Source: JAJDTR01 sp965220415 (GTDB taxonomy: Bacteria; Poribacteria; WGA-4E; JAJDTR01). From it: DNA of 64,000 nucleotides. Made by a program: the position numbers and the translations under genes. Each line of letters opens with the position of its first letter. Within the stretch, counting starts at the first letter, position 1. The stretch covers positions 1,178,001-1,242,000 of the forward strand of contig OZ244829.1 of assembly GCA_965220415.1 (NCBI GenBank), given 5' to 3'. The notes below the pieces were generated by a model, which was given only the letters and a program-made list of their open reading frames with translations, had not been told where the DNA came from and did not search any database. Positions 8,557 through 17,319 of this stretch are shown here, one piece after another.

Positions 8557-9873
8557 CTAATGGAGCATCGTACAAGCATCGGCAAGGTACCCCTCGATTT
8601 CAAGAACTAACTGAGGCGGGAAACTCTCAAGAATCGCTACCGAGACCTTCTGAATCGGGAGGTGGTCAATAATATGTGTTGTGGTATCAACAGCAGCATC
8701 GTCCCCGAAAACCTCAAATTTTCCGTCTTTGACAATCAGTACAATCGGGTCGTAGATCGCATCCCCCACCTCGTCGAAAGAGAACTTGCCTAACACGGTG
8801 TCGAAATCTTTGATGTCCGCCAAGGCGTCGCGGATCGCGGACGGATCAGTGGATTGGGCTTTCGAAATTGCCTCGGCTACCATATAGACCGCGGCGTAGG
8901 ACTGTGCGCTCCAAGCGTTTGGTTCGCTGTTATACGTCGCGCGATACTTTTCGACAAAGGCTCGGTTACCTGGGGCGTCCGCAGTAGCAATCCATCCCGC
9001 AAAGGAGATTGAGCCTTCGGCGGCATCACCCGCGAGTTGCACGTCGCTTATAAGGCTGGTAATATACCGAACCTCTGAGGAAATGCCAAGCTGGCGGCCT
9101 TGAATCTGAATATCGGTTAACTCCGGCTGCTGAGCCGCAATAAAAACAGCGTCCGGATTATGAGCTACTATCCGATTCAATTGAGCGGAAAAGTCAGGTT
9201 CTTCAATTCCTTCACTACTCGCATAAGTCTCCGTTGCTACAATCGCAACGCCGAGTTCGGTGAGGGTATCCCTGAATTTCTCGTAACTATCAATGGAGTA
9301 AGAGTCAGCTTCATCGTATATTATCGCCACACGATGGTAACCGAGTTTCGCATGGCTTGCCCGGATACCTGGAGGAATTATTTTGTCCGTCGTAAGACCT
9401 GCGCGAAAGAGGTAATCGCCGAGCGCACTTAAACCCGTTTTGTTTGAAGAGGAACTAAAAGCCACCACCTGATTCTGCTGGGCAATTGGAAACGCTGCTT
9501 CAGCCTGCCCCGATGTCGTCGGTCCGAAAATAACCGGCACATTGTCCTGTTCAATCAACTTTTGGTAGGCTTCAACTGCGCCTTCGGGGGTGCTGAGATC
9601 GTCTGCAACGATGAACTTGATTCTCACATCGCCGAGTTGGGCGTTGTTAATCTCTTCGAGAGCCAGTTCAAACCCGCGAGATATGGGCAGGGCAAAGGTG
9701 GCTAGCCGCCCCGTGACAGGGTATACGAGACCAACTGGAATTTCGCCACCAACACCTCCTACGTGGGGAGCATCCCCGCTAGGTAAAATTGAAACCAACT
9801 CATCGCACGCAGAAATTCCCACAATCAGCGCGATTACTGCAAATATAAACGAAAACTTTGCCATTTGACTCAT
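8557..9873 (-). CDS. LivK-type binding lipoprotein with fused C-terminal domain, ended by in-frame amber
   Basis: A 438-aa lipoprotein. The lipobox is GISAC (C23), then DELVSILPSGD. The Peripla_BP_6 core is IPVGLVYPVTGRLATFAL to VKDGKFEVFGD. Sibling proteins stop at KFEVFE. Here the chain continues about 45 residues into a different domain and then meets TAG, after which the frame remains open (8371-8556). The start is ATG 9873. A TTG at 9885 is in frame but lies only 2 nt from GGAG. It sits between the P460-like gene and another LivK paralogue. The ligand is unknown. The fusion could provide a second binding or inhibitor-like module, if read through. Confidence 0.85.
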   Translation of the reverse strand: MSQMAKFSFIFAVIALIVGISACDELVSILPSGDAPHVGGVGGEIPVGLVYPVTGRLATFALPISRGFELALEEINNAQLGDVRIKFIVADDLSTPEGAVEAYQKLIEQDNVPVIFGPTTSGQAEAAFPIAQQNQVVAFSSSSNKTGLSALGDYLFRAGLTTDKIIPPGIRASHAKLGYHRVAIIYDEADSYSIDSYEKFRDTLTELGVAIVATETYASSEGIEEPDFSAQLNRIVAHNPDAVFIAAQQPELTDIQIQGRQLGISSEVRYITSLISDVQLAGDAAEGSISFAGWIATADAPGNRAFVEKYRATYNSEPNAWSAQSYAAVYMVAEAISKAQSTDPSAIRDALADIKDFDTVLGKFSFDEVGDAIYDPIVLIVKDGKFEVFGDDAAVDTTTHIIDHLPIQKVSVAILESFPPQLVLEIEGYLADACTMLH

Positions 9874-10053
9874 TTTGATGTTCAATCTCCTTGTTTTTAG
9901 TTGTACATGACGGCGATTTTGTAGGGAATAATTATCATTATTCCCTACGAGACCTCTGTCTCTTAATTTATTGTCAGTCGTCGTTTCCCTTTTCTCGAAA
10001 ATCCCTAGAAACCAGACTGCTGTGGGGAGTACGTGCTATAACTCAATCTCCGA

Positions 10054-11244
10054 TTACTCAAAGACCTCGAATTGGCCGTTCTTGACAATGAGAATGGTCG
10101 GGTCATAAACCGCATCCCCGACGGCATCAAAGGAAAACTTGCCCAGAACGGTGTCAAGGTCTTTCGTCCGCGCCAAGGCATCGCGAATCGCCGTTGAATC
10201 GGTGGAACCTGCGTCGGCAATCGCATGCGCAAGAATGTATACCGCGGCATACGACTGCGCGGCGAAGGTATTCGGTTCGACACCGTTCTGGGCAATGTAA
10301 TTACCCACAAAACGTTGATTCCCCGGCGTGGGCGCATTGATGGTCCAATTGGCAAAAGTTATCACGCCTTCCGCGGCAGTACCGGCCTCCTGCACGTCAC
10401 TTATGCTTATCAGGGGCGTGATGATGGGAATCTCGTCGGGAATCCCCTTCTGCCGGATTTGACGCAAAATCTCGGGTATTTTGATGGGCTGGCTAGAGAT
10501 AAAGATGGCATCGGGTGAAGCATCTATCATCCGCGACAATTGGGCGGAAAAATCTGTCTCGCCGATTTGAAAAGTCTCACTGGCTAGCACCGTTACACCG
10601 TTTGCGGCTAACGCCTGCTTCAACACTTCGTCGCTATTTGTTGAATACGGATCGGTTTCATTATGAATCGTTGCCACTTGCTTGTAACCGAGTTTTTCTA
10701 GAGTCAAATTCACTCCGATTGGTATCTTGACATCCGTAGTTAACGCAGCGCGAAAGATATAACTGCCAATGGCACTCAATCCCGAAGCTTCGGACGTAGG
10801 ACTAAAGGCAACTACCCGGTTTTGTTCCGCAATCGGAAACGTTGCCAGCGCCTGACCGGAGGTACCGGGACCTATGATTACAGGCACATCTTGTTCGATT
10901 AATTGGTTGAAGGCTTCAACCGTACCCTCAGCGGTGCTGCGGCTATCTTCCGTGATGAATCTAATCCGCGCGTCGCCAAGTTGTCCGTCATTAATCTCCT
11001 CAAGAGCCAGACCTGTACCTGCTCCTTGGGGGCCATAAGCGGCAAACCGTCCCGTCTGGGGTGACACTAGGCCGATGACGATTTCTCCACTGATTCCAGC
11101 TAATTGAGGAATCGTCAAATCCATCGTCCGCGGCATTGGATCATCGGATAGAATCCCAATTAGCTGATCGCAGGCGGAAAGCCCCATAATTAGGGTAGCG
11201 ATTGCGAAGACAACGATGAATAATGCCATTTGATTAGTGTTCAT
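10054..11244 (-). CDS. LivK-type periplasmic binding lipoprotein
   Basis: A 396-aa lipoprotein with lipobox GLSAC (C25), DQLIGILSDD, and a single Peripla_BP_6 module (EIVIGLVSPQTGRFAAYGPQ at the start, VATIHNETDPYSTNSDEVL in lobe two). It ends cleanly at KNGQFEVFE. The start at 11244 is chosen for GAGGAG 7 nt upstream; an in-frame ATG at 11259 has no site. It lies 79 nt downstream of the paralogue at 11324, so the two may be co-transcribed. It lacks the acidic tail seen in the three most downstream members. Role: extracytoplasmic capture or sensing of a small solute, probably an amino acid or amide by family. Confidence 0.9.
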   Translation of the reverse strand: MNTNQMALFIVVFAIATLIMGLSACDQLIGILSDDPMPRTMDLTIPQLAGISGEIVIGLVSPQTGRFAAYGPQGAGTGLALEEINDGQLGDARIRFITEDSRSTAEGTVEAFNQLIEQDVPVIIGPGTSGQALATFPIAEQNRVVAFSPTSEASGLSAIGSYIFRAALTTDVKIPIGVNLTLEKLGYKQVATIHNETDPYSTNSDEVLKQALAANGVTVLASETFQIGETDFSAQLSRMIDASPDAIFISSQPIKIPEILRQIRQKGIPDEIPIITPLISISDVQEAGTAAEGVITFANWTINAPTPGNQRFVGNYIAQNGVEPNTFAAQSYAAVYILAHAIADAGSTDSTAIRDALARTKDLDTVLGKFSFDAVGDAVYDPTILIVKNGQFEVFE

Positions 11245-11323
11245 GGCGGTTCTCCTCACTCATAGTTGTAGAGTTTGTGGTTCATCAAAAACAGGAATTC
11301 ATGAAACGTGGCGCATCCCGCGA

Positions 11324-12508
11324 CTATTGGAAGATCTTAAGTTCGCCGTTTTCGACGGTGAGCACAATCGGATCGTAAACGGCGTCGCCCACTTCATTGA
11401 AGGAGAAGTTGCCGAAAATCGTGTCGAGATTCTCAATATTCGCCAAGGCATCCCGAATCGCGGTTGCATCCGTTGAACCGGCATTTGCAATCGCCTCGGC
11501 TAACACGTAGAGGGCGCCATACGCCCTGGCAGCGTAGTTGGTCGGTTCTATTCCGTATTTCGCCTTGTAATTCTGGACGAACACTTGATTTCTCGGTTTG
11601 TCAGAAGCGTTTGCCCATTCGGTAAAGGTCATGGCCCCTTCGGCAGCGCTGCCCGCGGCTTCGACATCCCCGACAGTTAGCGTCCGCAGGACGATTGGTA
11701 CGGCTGTTGGTATGCCAATTTCTCGCGCTTGAATTAAAATTTCGGACTTGTCTGGTGGGAGGGAAGACACAAAGACAATTTGAGGATTTACTTCCAATAT
11801 TCGAGTCCATTGCTCGGAAAAGTCCGAGTCTCCGCCCTCAAAGGTTTCCGTTGCCAATACTTCGACTCCGACGGCAGCTAACCCCTCTTGCAGCGCATTT
11901 TCGCTGTCTACGGAGAACGTATCGGCTGCGTCGTACATCGTCGCCGCTCGTTCATACCCCAGGCTCGCGTGAGTCGCATTGATTCCGTGGGGCATCAACA
12001 CGTCCGTCGTGAGCGAGACGCGGAAGACAAAATCGCCAATTGCACTCAGACCGCGTGCGGCGGAAGTCGGACTAATAGCCACGACACTGTGTTCCTCGGC
12101 AATCGGGAACGCCTCCTCGGTCATGGCTGAAGTTGCGGGACCGAGGATGACCGACACACCATCCCGATCAATTAGTTTCTCGAAAACTGCAGACGCGCCT
12201 TCTGCAGTGCTCATGCCGTCCTCTACGATGAACCTGATTCTAGCATCGCCGAGCTGACCACCGTTAATTTCTTCAAGCGCTAGCCGCAGACCTTGATCTA
12301 TGGGCACTCCAAAGGAAGATGTCAACCTTCCCGATAGAGGTAAAACTACGCCGACCGAAATGTCGCCGCTGAGGCCCGTAAACTGAGGCACATCGGAACC
12401 CGTCATCTGGTCATCCGACAATATCTGGAGCAACTGATCGCAGGCGGACACTCCCACAATCAAAACGACAAGTGCTAGTACAAAACTTAATCTTTTGATA
12501 CTACTCAT
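11324..12508 (-). CDS. LivK-type periplasmic binding lipoprotein
   Basis: A 394-aa lipoprotein with lipobox GVSAC (C23), DQLLQILSDDQ. Lobe one opens ISVGVVLPLSGRLTSSFGVP; lobe two has AATMYDAADTFSVDSENAL. It ends ENGELKIFQ. The start at 12508 is preceded by AAGGAG about 12 nt upstream; the longer frame to 12589 is leader sequence. Conserved array motifs are VVAISPTSAARGLSAIGD and GSTDATAIRDALA. It is flanked by close paralogues on both sides with short spacers, so tandem duplication is the likely origin. No transporter partner is nearby and the ligand is unknown. Confidence 0.9.
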   Translation of the reverse strand: MSSIKRLSFVLALVVLIVGVSACDQLLQILSDDQMTGSDVPQFTGLSGDISVGVVLPLSGRLTSSFGVPIDQGLRLALEEINGGQLGDARIRFIVEDGMSTAEGASAVFEKLIDRDGVSVILGPATSAMTEEAFPIAEEHSVVAISPTSAARGLSAIGDFVFRVSLTTDVLMPHGINATHASLGYERAATMYDAADTFSVDSENALQEGLAAVGVEVLATETFEGGDSDFSEQWTRILEVNPQIVFVSSLPPDKSEILIQAREIGIPTAVPIVLRTLTVGDVEAAGSAAEGAMTFTEWANASDKPRNQVFVQNYKAKYGIEPTNYAARAYGALYVLAEAIANAGSTDATAIRDALANIENLDTIFGNFSFNEVGDAVYDPIVLTVENGELKIFQ

Positions 12509-12659
12509 GCTGATGTTAAATCTCCTTTTTGTTTGGTTGATACGTGATGTGTAGTATATCATTATCCTAAGGATCAATACCCTTGTCAAGTGTCCTTATC
12601 CAATGCTACTTCCTTCGAAGCTCGCAGTCGTACAGTTTTTCCACTATTCTTGCGAGATT

Positions 12660-13847
12660 CTATTCGAAGACTCTAAACTGTCCATCTTCCACGACGAGTG
12701 TTAATGGTTCGTAGACCGCGTCCCCCACGGCATTGAAAGAGAATGTCCCCAAAACCGTGTCCAAATCCCTGATGTCTGCCATCGCGTCCCGAATCGCTTT
12801 CGAGTCGGTTGAACCGGCATTCGCAATCGCTTCGGCTAAGATGTATACGGTGGCATACGCGTGGGCGGCCCACGTACTAGCTTCAACACCGAATGCGGCC
12901 CGATAGTTCTGGATGAAAGCTTGATTTCCGGGCGTAGAAGCGGTGCTAAACCAACCCGAGAATGTTATTGTACCCTCCGCGGCATGCCCCGCGGCTTTCA
13001 CTTCGTCTATGGCTAAATCGGGAACAATAAAAGGAACATCCTCCGAAATACCTTCTTCGCGTCCTTGACTCAGGATCTTGGGAAAGTCAACTGATAACCC
13101 TGACACAAAGACGGTATCCGGACTCAACGCTTTGATTCGCGTGAATTGGGCGGAAAAATCGTCATCACCACCCCTGAAAGTTTCTCGTGCCAAGACCTCA
13201 ACGCCGCGGCTGACAAGGGTTTTTCGCAACAGTTCGTGGTTGTCTGTGGAATAAAGATCGGTTTCATCGTAGAGCATAGCGACTCGTTGGTAACCGAGTT
13301 TTTCCTGAGTTGCTTTGACGCCGCATGGAATTAGCACGTCGTTGGTGAGGCTCACACGGAAGACATAATCCCCAATCGCGCTCAGTCCGGCGGCGGAAGC
13401 GGTGGCGCTAAATGCCACAACCTCGTTCTCTTGGGCAATTGGAAACGCTTTCTCTGCCTGACTTGAAAGCCCGGGGCCCAAAATAACGGGCACGCCATGT
13501 TGATGAATCAACCTGTTGAAGGCCTCGACCGAACCCTCTATGTCGCCGCCATCGTCTTCGTAAATAAAAACCATTCTGGCATCGCCGAGCTGACCGTCGT
13601 TAATTTCATTGAGCGCTAACTCGGCGCCAAGCTGCGTTGGCAGGTAGCCAAACTCCGAGACGAACCGCCCGGTTAGAGGTAGGGCTGTGCCTATAGGTAT
13701 CTCTCCAGAGAAATCGGTGAGTTGAGGCACTTGCCTAGTTGTTCCTGCCACCTGAATATCTGTAACAATACCAAGCAGCTGATCGCAGCCCGAAATGCAG
13801 ATCGCTACAAGAGAAATGACAAGTGCAAGCCCTGTTTTAACCTTCAT
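12660..13847 (-). CDS. LivK-type periplasmic binding lipoprotein
   Basis: A 395-aa lipoprotein. The leader differs slightly from its siblings: lipobox CISGC (C21), then DQLLGIVTDIQ. The binding core is IPIGTALPLTGRFVSEFGYL to VEDGQFRVFE, with lobe-two motif VAMLYDETDLYSTDNHELL. The start is ATG 13847, with GGAAGAGAT upstream. The paralogue at 13998 ends 150 bp before it. Inference: one of several receptors with diverged pockets that let the cell sense or scavenge related solutes. Confidence 0.9.
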   Translation of the reverse strand: MKVKTGLALVISLVAICISGCDQLLGIVTDIQVAGTTRQVPQLTDFSGEIPIGTALPLTGRFVSEFGYLPTQLGAELALNEINDGQLGDARMVFIYEDDGGDIEGSVEAFNRLIHQHGVPVILGPGLSSQAEKAFPIAQENEVVAFSATASAAGLSAIGDYVFRVSLTNDVLIPCGVKATQEKLGYQRVAMLYDETDLYSTDNHELLRKTLVSRGVEVLARETFRGGDDDFSAQFTRIKALSPDTVFVSGLSVDFPKILSQGREEGISEDVPFIVPDLAIDEVKAAGHAAEGTITFSGWFSTASTPGNQAFIQNYRAAFGVEASTWAAHAYATVYILAEAIANAGSTDSKAIRDAMADIRDLDTVLGTFSFNAVGDAVYEPLTLVVEDGQFRVFE

Positions 13848-13997
13848 ATCCGACAGTTAATCTCTTCCTTCCATTACTTGAACAAATACTTGAACAAACA
13901 ACATAATAGGTTAAATATAATTAGGTTAAATCAGGATGTTGGCGTCCGAAGAATGGGGGGTGCACCTTAAAGTCCTTTTCCACCTTCCAATCGAATC

Positions 13998-15185
13998 CTA
14001 TTCAAAGACCTTGAATTCGCCGTTCTCTACGGTCAATATTATTGCGTCGTGCACGGCGTCCCCGTCAGCGTCAAACGAAAAATTCCCCAATACGGTGTCA
14101 AAATTGTTGATATTCGCCATGGCGTCCCGTATAGCTTCCGCATCTGCTGACCCTGCGTTCGCGATTGCTTGAGCTAAAATGTAGACGGTCGCATAAGAAT
14201 GCGCCGCCCACGTATTCGGATCGACACCGTAGGCCGCCCGGTAATTGTGTACGAAGGCTTGGTTGAGTGAATTGGGATCGGTGCTTAGCCAACTCGCGGA
14301 CGAAATCAAACCCTCACCCGCCGCCCCTGCGGTCTGTACGTCGTCTATACTCAATTCCGGCACGATGAACGGAACAGAGAAGGGGATTCCGAGGTCACGC
14401 GCTTGAATCATAATCTCGGGCATATCTGGTGGCAATGCCGCTATAAAGATAGCCTCGGGATTCGACGCTTTAATTCGTGTGAGTTGAGTAGAAAGATTGG
14501 TTTCACCTGTCTGAAAGGTTTCGGAGGTCAATAACTCAACATCGTTCTCGGTCAGCGCCTTTCGAAATGCGTTGGCGCCGCTCACGGCAATAGCGTGCAG
14601 TTCGTCATATATCAGTGCGACCTGCTTGTAACCGAGTTTTTCTTGAGTTACTCTGACGCTGATCGGAATGTGTGCATCCGAAGTAAGCACGACGCGGAAG
14701 ATGAAATCCCCAAGTGCGCTCAAACCTGTGGCGGCTGATGTCGGACTGAACGCCACAATCCGGTTTTCTTGTGCAATGGGAAAAGCGGCTTCGCATTGGC
14801 TTGATGTCGTGGGACCAATGATCGCCGGAACGCCGGTTTCGCGAATCAGTCGATTGCAACCCTCGACTGCCCCATCCGCGGTGCTTTTATCGTCCACTGT
14901 GGCGAACTTGATTAAGGCAACGCCCTGTTGGGCACCGTTAATCTCTTTGAGCGCCAAGTCAAAACCCTCTTTCATTTGCACTCCCGTCTCCGCAAGTCTA
15001 CCAGTCATGGGGTAAAGAAGTCCGATGGATATCTCGCCGCTGATGCCTGTCAATTGAGGCACGGCAGGAACGGTTTGGGACGATTCCCGTTCCGTCAGTA
15101 TTCCAATGAGTTGATCGCAAGCGGAGATGCCCACAATCAAAACGACGATCGCAAAGACAAATTGTAATTGTGAAATTCTGGTCAT
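13998..15185 (-). CDS. LivK-type periplasmic binding lipoprotein (first of the array)
   Basis: A 395-aa lipoprotein with lipobox GISAC (C23), DQLIGILTERE. The core opens ISIGLLYPMTGRLAETGVQ and ends ENGEFKVFE. Lobe-two motif: VALIYDELHAIAVSGANAF. An extra Cys pair appears near VEGCNRLI and SSQCEAAF, possibly a disulphide. The start is 15185 with AAGGAG about 14 nt upstream; the 54-codon upstream extension (to 15347) overlaps the small gene at 15307 and lacks a signal sequence. It is the most upstream LivK gene, so its promoter may drive part of the array. Confidence 0.9.
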   Translation of the reverse strand: MTRISQLQFVFAIVVLIVGISACDQLIGILTERESSQTVPAVPQLTGISGEISIGLLYPMTGRLAETGVQMKEGFDLALKEINGAQQGVALIKFATVDDKSTADGAVEGCNRLIRETGVPAIIGPTTSSQCEAAFPIAQENRIVAFSPTSAATGLSALGDFIFRVVLTSDAHIPISVRVTQEKLGYKQVALIYDELHAIAVSGANAFRKALTENDVELLTSETFQTGETNLSTQLTRIKASNPEAIFIAALPPDMPEIMIQARDLGIPFSVPFIVPELSIDDVQTAGAAGEGLISSASWLSTDPNSLNQAFVHNYRAAYGVDPNTWAAHSYATVYILAQAIANAGSADAEAIRDAMANINNFDTVLGNFSFDADGDAVHDAIILTVENGEFKVFE

Positions 15186-15306
15186 GTCTTCGTGTTGAAT
15201 CTCCTTATAAAAGCTGGCGCGCCTTTGTGTCGTACGAATTTCGTACAGCGATATGGTGCACCCTTCCAGTCGAGCCCAGAAAGCAGAATATTCGTATCGT
15301 AGACGA

Positions 15307-15564
15307 CTACGGACTGCATTCGCGATCCTCGTGGATGAGATTGTCAACTAACTCTTCGCGTTCTGCCTCTGTCATTGTATCCCAATTCAACCCTCGTGCG
15401 GTGCATAACTGCCGAAGCTTGTCTTCGGCACGCGCCATTCGGGCTCCCTTTTTTGCTGCCGCCTGCTCTGCAATGGTAAGAAGCAATGCTTGCCTCTCTT
15501 CAGGTGGCATCTGCTGAACAAAACTCACAACCTGATCTGTGGTCAACTCAACGGTCAGATTCAT
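15307..15564 (-). CDS. Small helical antitoxin-like protein
   Basis: An 85-aa soluble protein (MNLTVELTTDQVVSFVQQMP at the N terminus, then an Ala/Lys-rich helix and EEREELVDNLIHE-like C terminus). Charge and length resemble the antitoxin partners of VapBC/RelBE-type modules, but no toxin gene follows it; the next minus-strand gene is a LivK lipoprotein. It starts at ATG 15564 with AAGGAT about 9 nt upstream; GTG 15573 is an alternative. The family is not recognised. It could be an orphan antitoxin, or a small protein of unknown role. Confidence 0.55.
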   Translation of the reverse strand: MNLTVELTTDQVVSFVQQMPPEERQALLLTIAEQAAAKKGARMARAEDKLRQLCTARGLNWDTMTEAEREELVDNLIHEDRECSP

Positions 15565-15955
15565 TCCAATCACATCCTTTTATGCGGTGTTAATACCATT
15601 TCGCTTGAATAATAGTCCATACAATGCCTTGCTATAACGTTCGTTTCCCCCGTAGGCGGGGCATCTTGCCCCGCTGACTTTGCGCGGAGACAAGACTTCT
15701 TGTCCGCTCCACGCAAGTTTCCTTACCTGATTCACGCAATCAATGCACAAGCATATTTGAGAAATGGTATAAGCAAAAAACTGAGAAGTATCCCCAATCA
15801 TTGTGTTCGGTACAATATGATGCGTGGGTCGCACCAAAAATTAGCCGCAATGCGGCTTCGATTCGTCTTTTGCAAGGGGCAGGCTTTTTGGATTCTGACA
15901 TTGACAGCACCATGTACCATAAACACACCTAGCAGAATTTAAACCTGTTTTTCCT
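15565..15955. other. Intergenic with two REP-like hairpins
   Basis: It holds two strong palindromes: GCGGGGCATCTTGCCCCGC at 15656-15674, preceded by GTAG, and a GCGGA...CCGC hairpin at 15684-15706. No credible gene was seen. A short minus-strand frame near 15740-15928 has no ribosome-binding site. Confidence 0.6.
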
Positions 15956-15956
15956 A

Positions 15957-16204
15957 TGAGTCTGTTTGAAAAGTACATTTGTAGGGTGGGCACTGCCCAC
16001 CGGCTTCTAAAAGCCCCAGAGGGGCGGAAGGTGTATAGAAAACACCGGAACCCCGTGCACCCAAGCCCCAGCGGGGATCAAACGAGCGAATAGCGAGTGC
16101 GATAGAGATCCCACAGGTATGTAGCAGACAGCCCTAAATACATAACGAAACTTCCCACAAATGACCAAAAATGACTTTGTTACCGATTATTCAAACAAGC
16201 TCTA
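15957..16204 (+). mobile_element. Type I miniature inverted-repeat element, copy 1
   Basis: About 248 bp, with left end GTCTGTTTGAAAAGT and right end ATTCAAACAAGC. Inside is the GTAGGGTGGGCACTGCCCACC hairpin, CCCCAG/CCCC blocks and a 35-bp GATC unit at 16076-16110. It is non-coding. The direct repeat CTATGAGTCT occurs at both borders, consistent with an insertion-generated target duplication. Confidence 0.65.
16076..16110 (+). repeat. 35-bp GATC-bounded unit inside type I element
   Basis: The sequence starts GATCAAACGAGCGAATAGCG and ends GATAGAGATC. It is followed by the shared CCCACAGGTATGTAGC segment of type I elements. Confidence 0.7.
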
Positions 16205-16240
16205 TGAGTCTTGGTAATCAACTGCCTTGTGCTAGTTAAA

Positions 16241-16489
16241 TTATTTCGGTGAATCGTCATTTTCATGTGGCGATGTGTTCGTTCTTTTACAACTCACATC
16301 GTCTAGAGGATCTTCTTTCGTCAATTCCCCATTCGGCAGTTCGTAGTAGATGTGTCCATTATAGGAATAGACATTCGGAATCCCCTTCTTCCGGTTCTCT
16401 TCCTGCGCTTTCTTTACGGCACGATTGCCGATTCTAAGAAAGTCGCGCGTTTGCTTATAGGCTTCAAGGCTTAATTCATTTCGACCCAT
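16241..16489 (-). CDS. Small protein translationally coupled to a zeta-toxin-like kinase
   Basis: An 82-aa hydrophilic protein (AYKQTRDFLRIGNRAVKKAQ near the N terminus; NGHIYYELPNGELTKEDP in the middle). Its ATG at 16489 overlaps the TAA of the upstream zeta-like gene (TAATG), which implies translational coupling. Size and charge suit an antitoxin or cofactor for the kinase, although canonical epsilon antitoxins precede zeta. It shows no recognisable similarity to epsilon. A type I element begins 37 bp beyond its stop. Confidence 0.6.
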   Translation of the reverse strand: MGRNELSLEAYKQTRDFLRIGNRAVKKAQEENRKKGIPNVYSYNGHIYYELPNGELTKEDPLDDVSCKRTNTSPHENDDSPK

Positions 16490-17097
16490 TAGACACCTCC
16501 GTTTTTGACATCACCCAAAAACAATTCAAACAATTCTTCATTTGTCACCGCGACCTCATCGCCCAGACCTGAAGCGACTTCTTGGAGGTTCTCTCCAGAA
16601 TTGTAGAACAAATCCCATTTATCGACGAGGTTCTTGTAAACTCCCCAGAAGTTTCGCTTGCTCCGGTAAAATCGACGAATGATATCCTCCTCAGGTACAT
16701 CATGCCCTCCTGCCATCACCCGATTACGGACACGGGCGATGCATACCTCTGGAGACTTGAGAAAAAGGAAGACAATTACAACGGTGTATCCGGAGTTCTT
16801 CAGTTGATGAATTATCCTCCGAAACCCGCGCCCCGCGAGGGTTACTTCGATGACAAGATTCTTCTCCGCTTGAATGAGGTGTTGGATGTTATCCAGAAAC
16901 GAGCGTCCGGCACGAATCCTGATTTTGTGAAACTCTCCCGGGATGGATACCATCGTTGCCGCGATAGCGTCGGCGCTTATGTACTCGGCGCCCGACAGGG
17001 GCAGATATTCGGACACGAACGTTGTTTTACCGGCACCGTTTGGCCCCGCGACGATTACGGCGTTTTTCGACAATGGCTCCTCTACGGTACTGCTCAC
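16489..17097 (-). CDS. Zeta-toxin-like P-loop kinase
   Basis: A 202-aa protein with Walker A GPNGAGKTTF near residue 18-27, then ADAIAATM and, further on, LVIEVTLAGRG and VRNRVMAGGHDVPEEDIIRR. This arrangement (P-loop, D-rich segment, R.R..GGH.VP...I.RR) is typical of zeta-toxin/UDP-N-acetylglucosamine-kinase-like proteins. Zeta toxins phosphorylate the peptidoglycan precursor UDP-GlcNAc; some relatives act as housekeeping small-molecule kinases. The start GTG 17097 is tentative as no clear ribosome-binding site precedes it. It forms a two-gene unit with the overlapping small gene. Reverse-oriented GATC units occupy the upstream region. Confidence 0.8.
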   Translation of the reverse strand: MSSTVEEPLSKNAVIVAGPNGAGKTTFVSEYLPLSGAEYISADAIAATMVSIPGEFHKIRIRAGRSFLDNIQHLIQAEKNLVIEVTLAGRGFRRIIHQLKNSGYTVVIVFLFLKSPEVCIARVRNRVMAGGHDVPEEDIIRRFYRSKRNFWGVYKNLVDKWDLFYNSGENLQEVASGLGDEVAVTNEELFELFLGDVKNGGV

Positions 17098-17139
17098 ACT
17101 ACAGATAATTTGTTAAACCACGAAATGGTGGACAGGGGA

Positions 17140-17246
17140 TTTCTATCAGGATTTACTATCGGGATTAGCTATCGCCCTCCCTGTTCGGTCGGTTGATCCT
17201 TCACTATTCGTTCAGTTGATCGCTCCCTATCCAGTCGCTTGATCCC
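17140..17246 (-). repeat. Cluster of diverged GATC-type units, reverse orientation
   Basis: Repeated minus-strand copies of the GATCAAGCGACTGGATAGGG / GCGATAG motif are packed upstream of the zeta-like gene. Spacing is irregular and several are truncated. Confidence 0.55.
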
Positions 17247-17319
17247 ACCCTACAAACTTGTGTGTAATACTTGCTTGTCTTGACTTGTCCCGGGATAATC
17301 CCAAAGGATGCTGAACGTC

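Noticed and set aside
10005..10355. 116-codon minus-strand frame overlapping the gene at 10054
   Set aside because: A shadow frame of the LivK gene, with composition of out-of-frame translation.
1342..15185. The two permeases and the LivK lipoproteins as one transporter system
   Set aside because: The permeases belong to the nucleoside/BmpA class and the binding proteins to the LivK class; they lie on opposite strands and do not normally work together.
15740..15928. 62-codon minus-strand frame with a basic start (SESKKPAPCKRRIEAALRL)
   Set aside because: No ribosome-binding site and no partner; it could be a gene scrap but cannot be supported.
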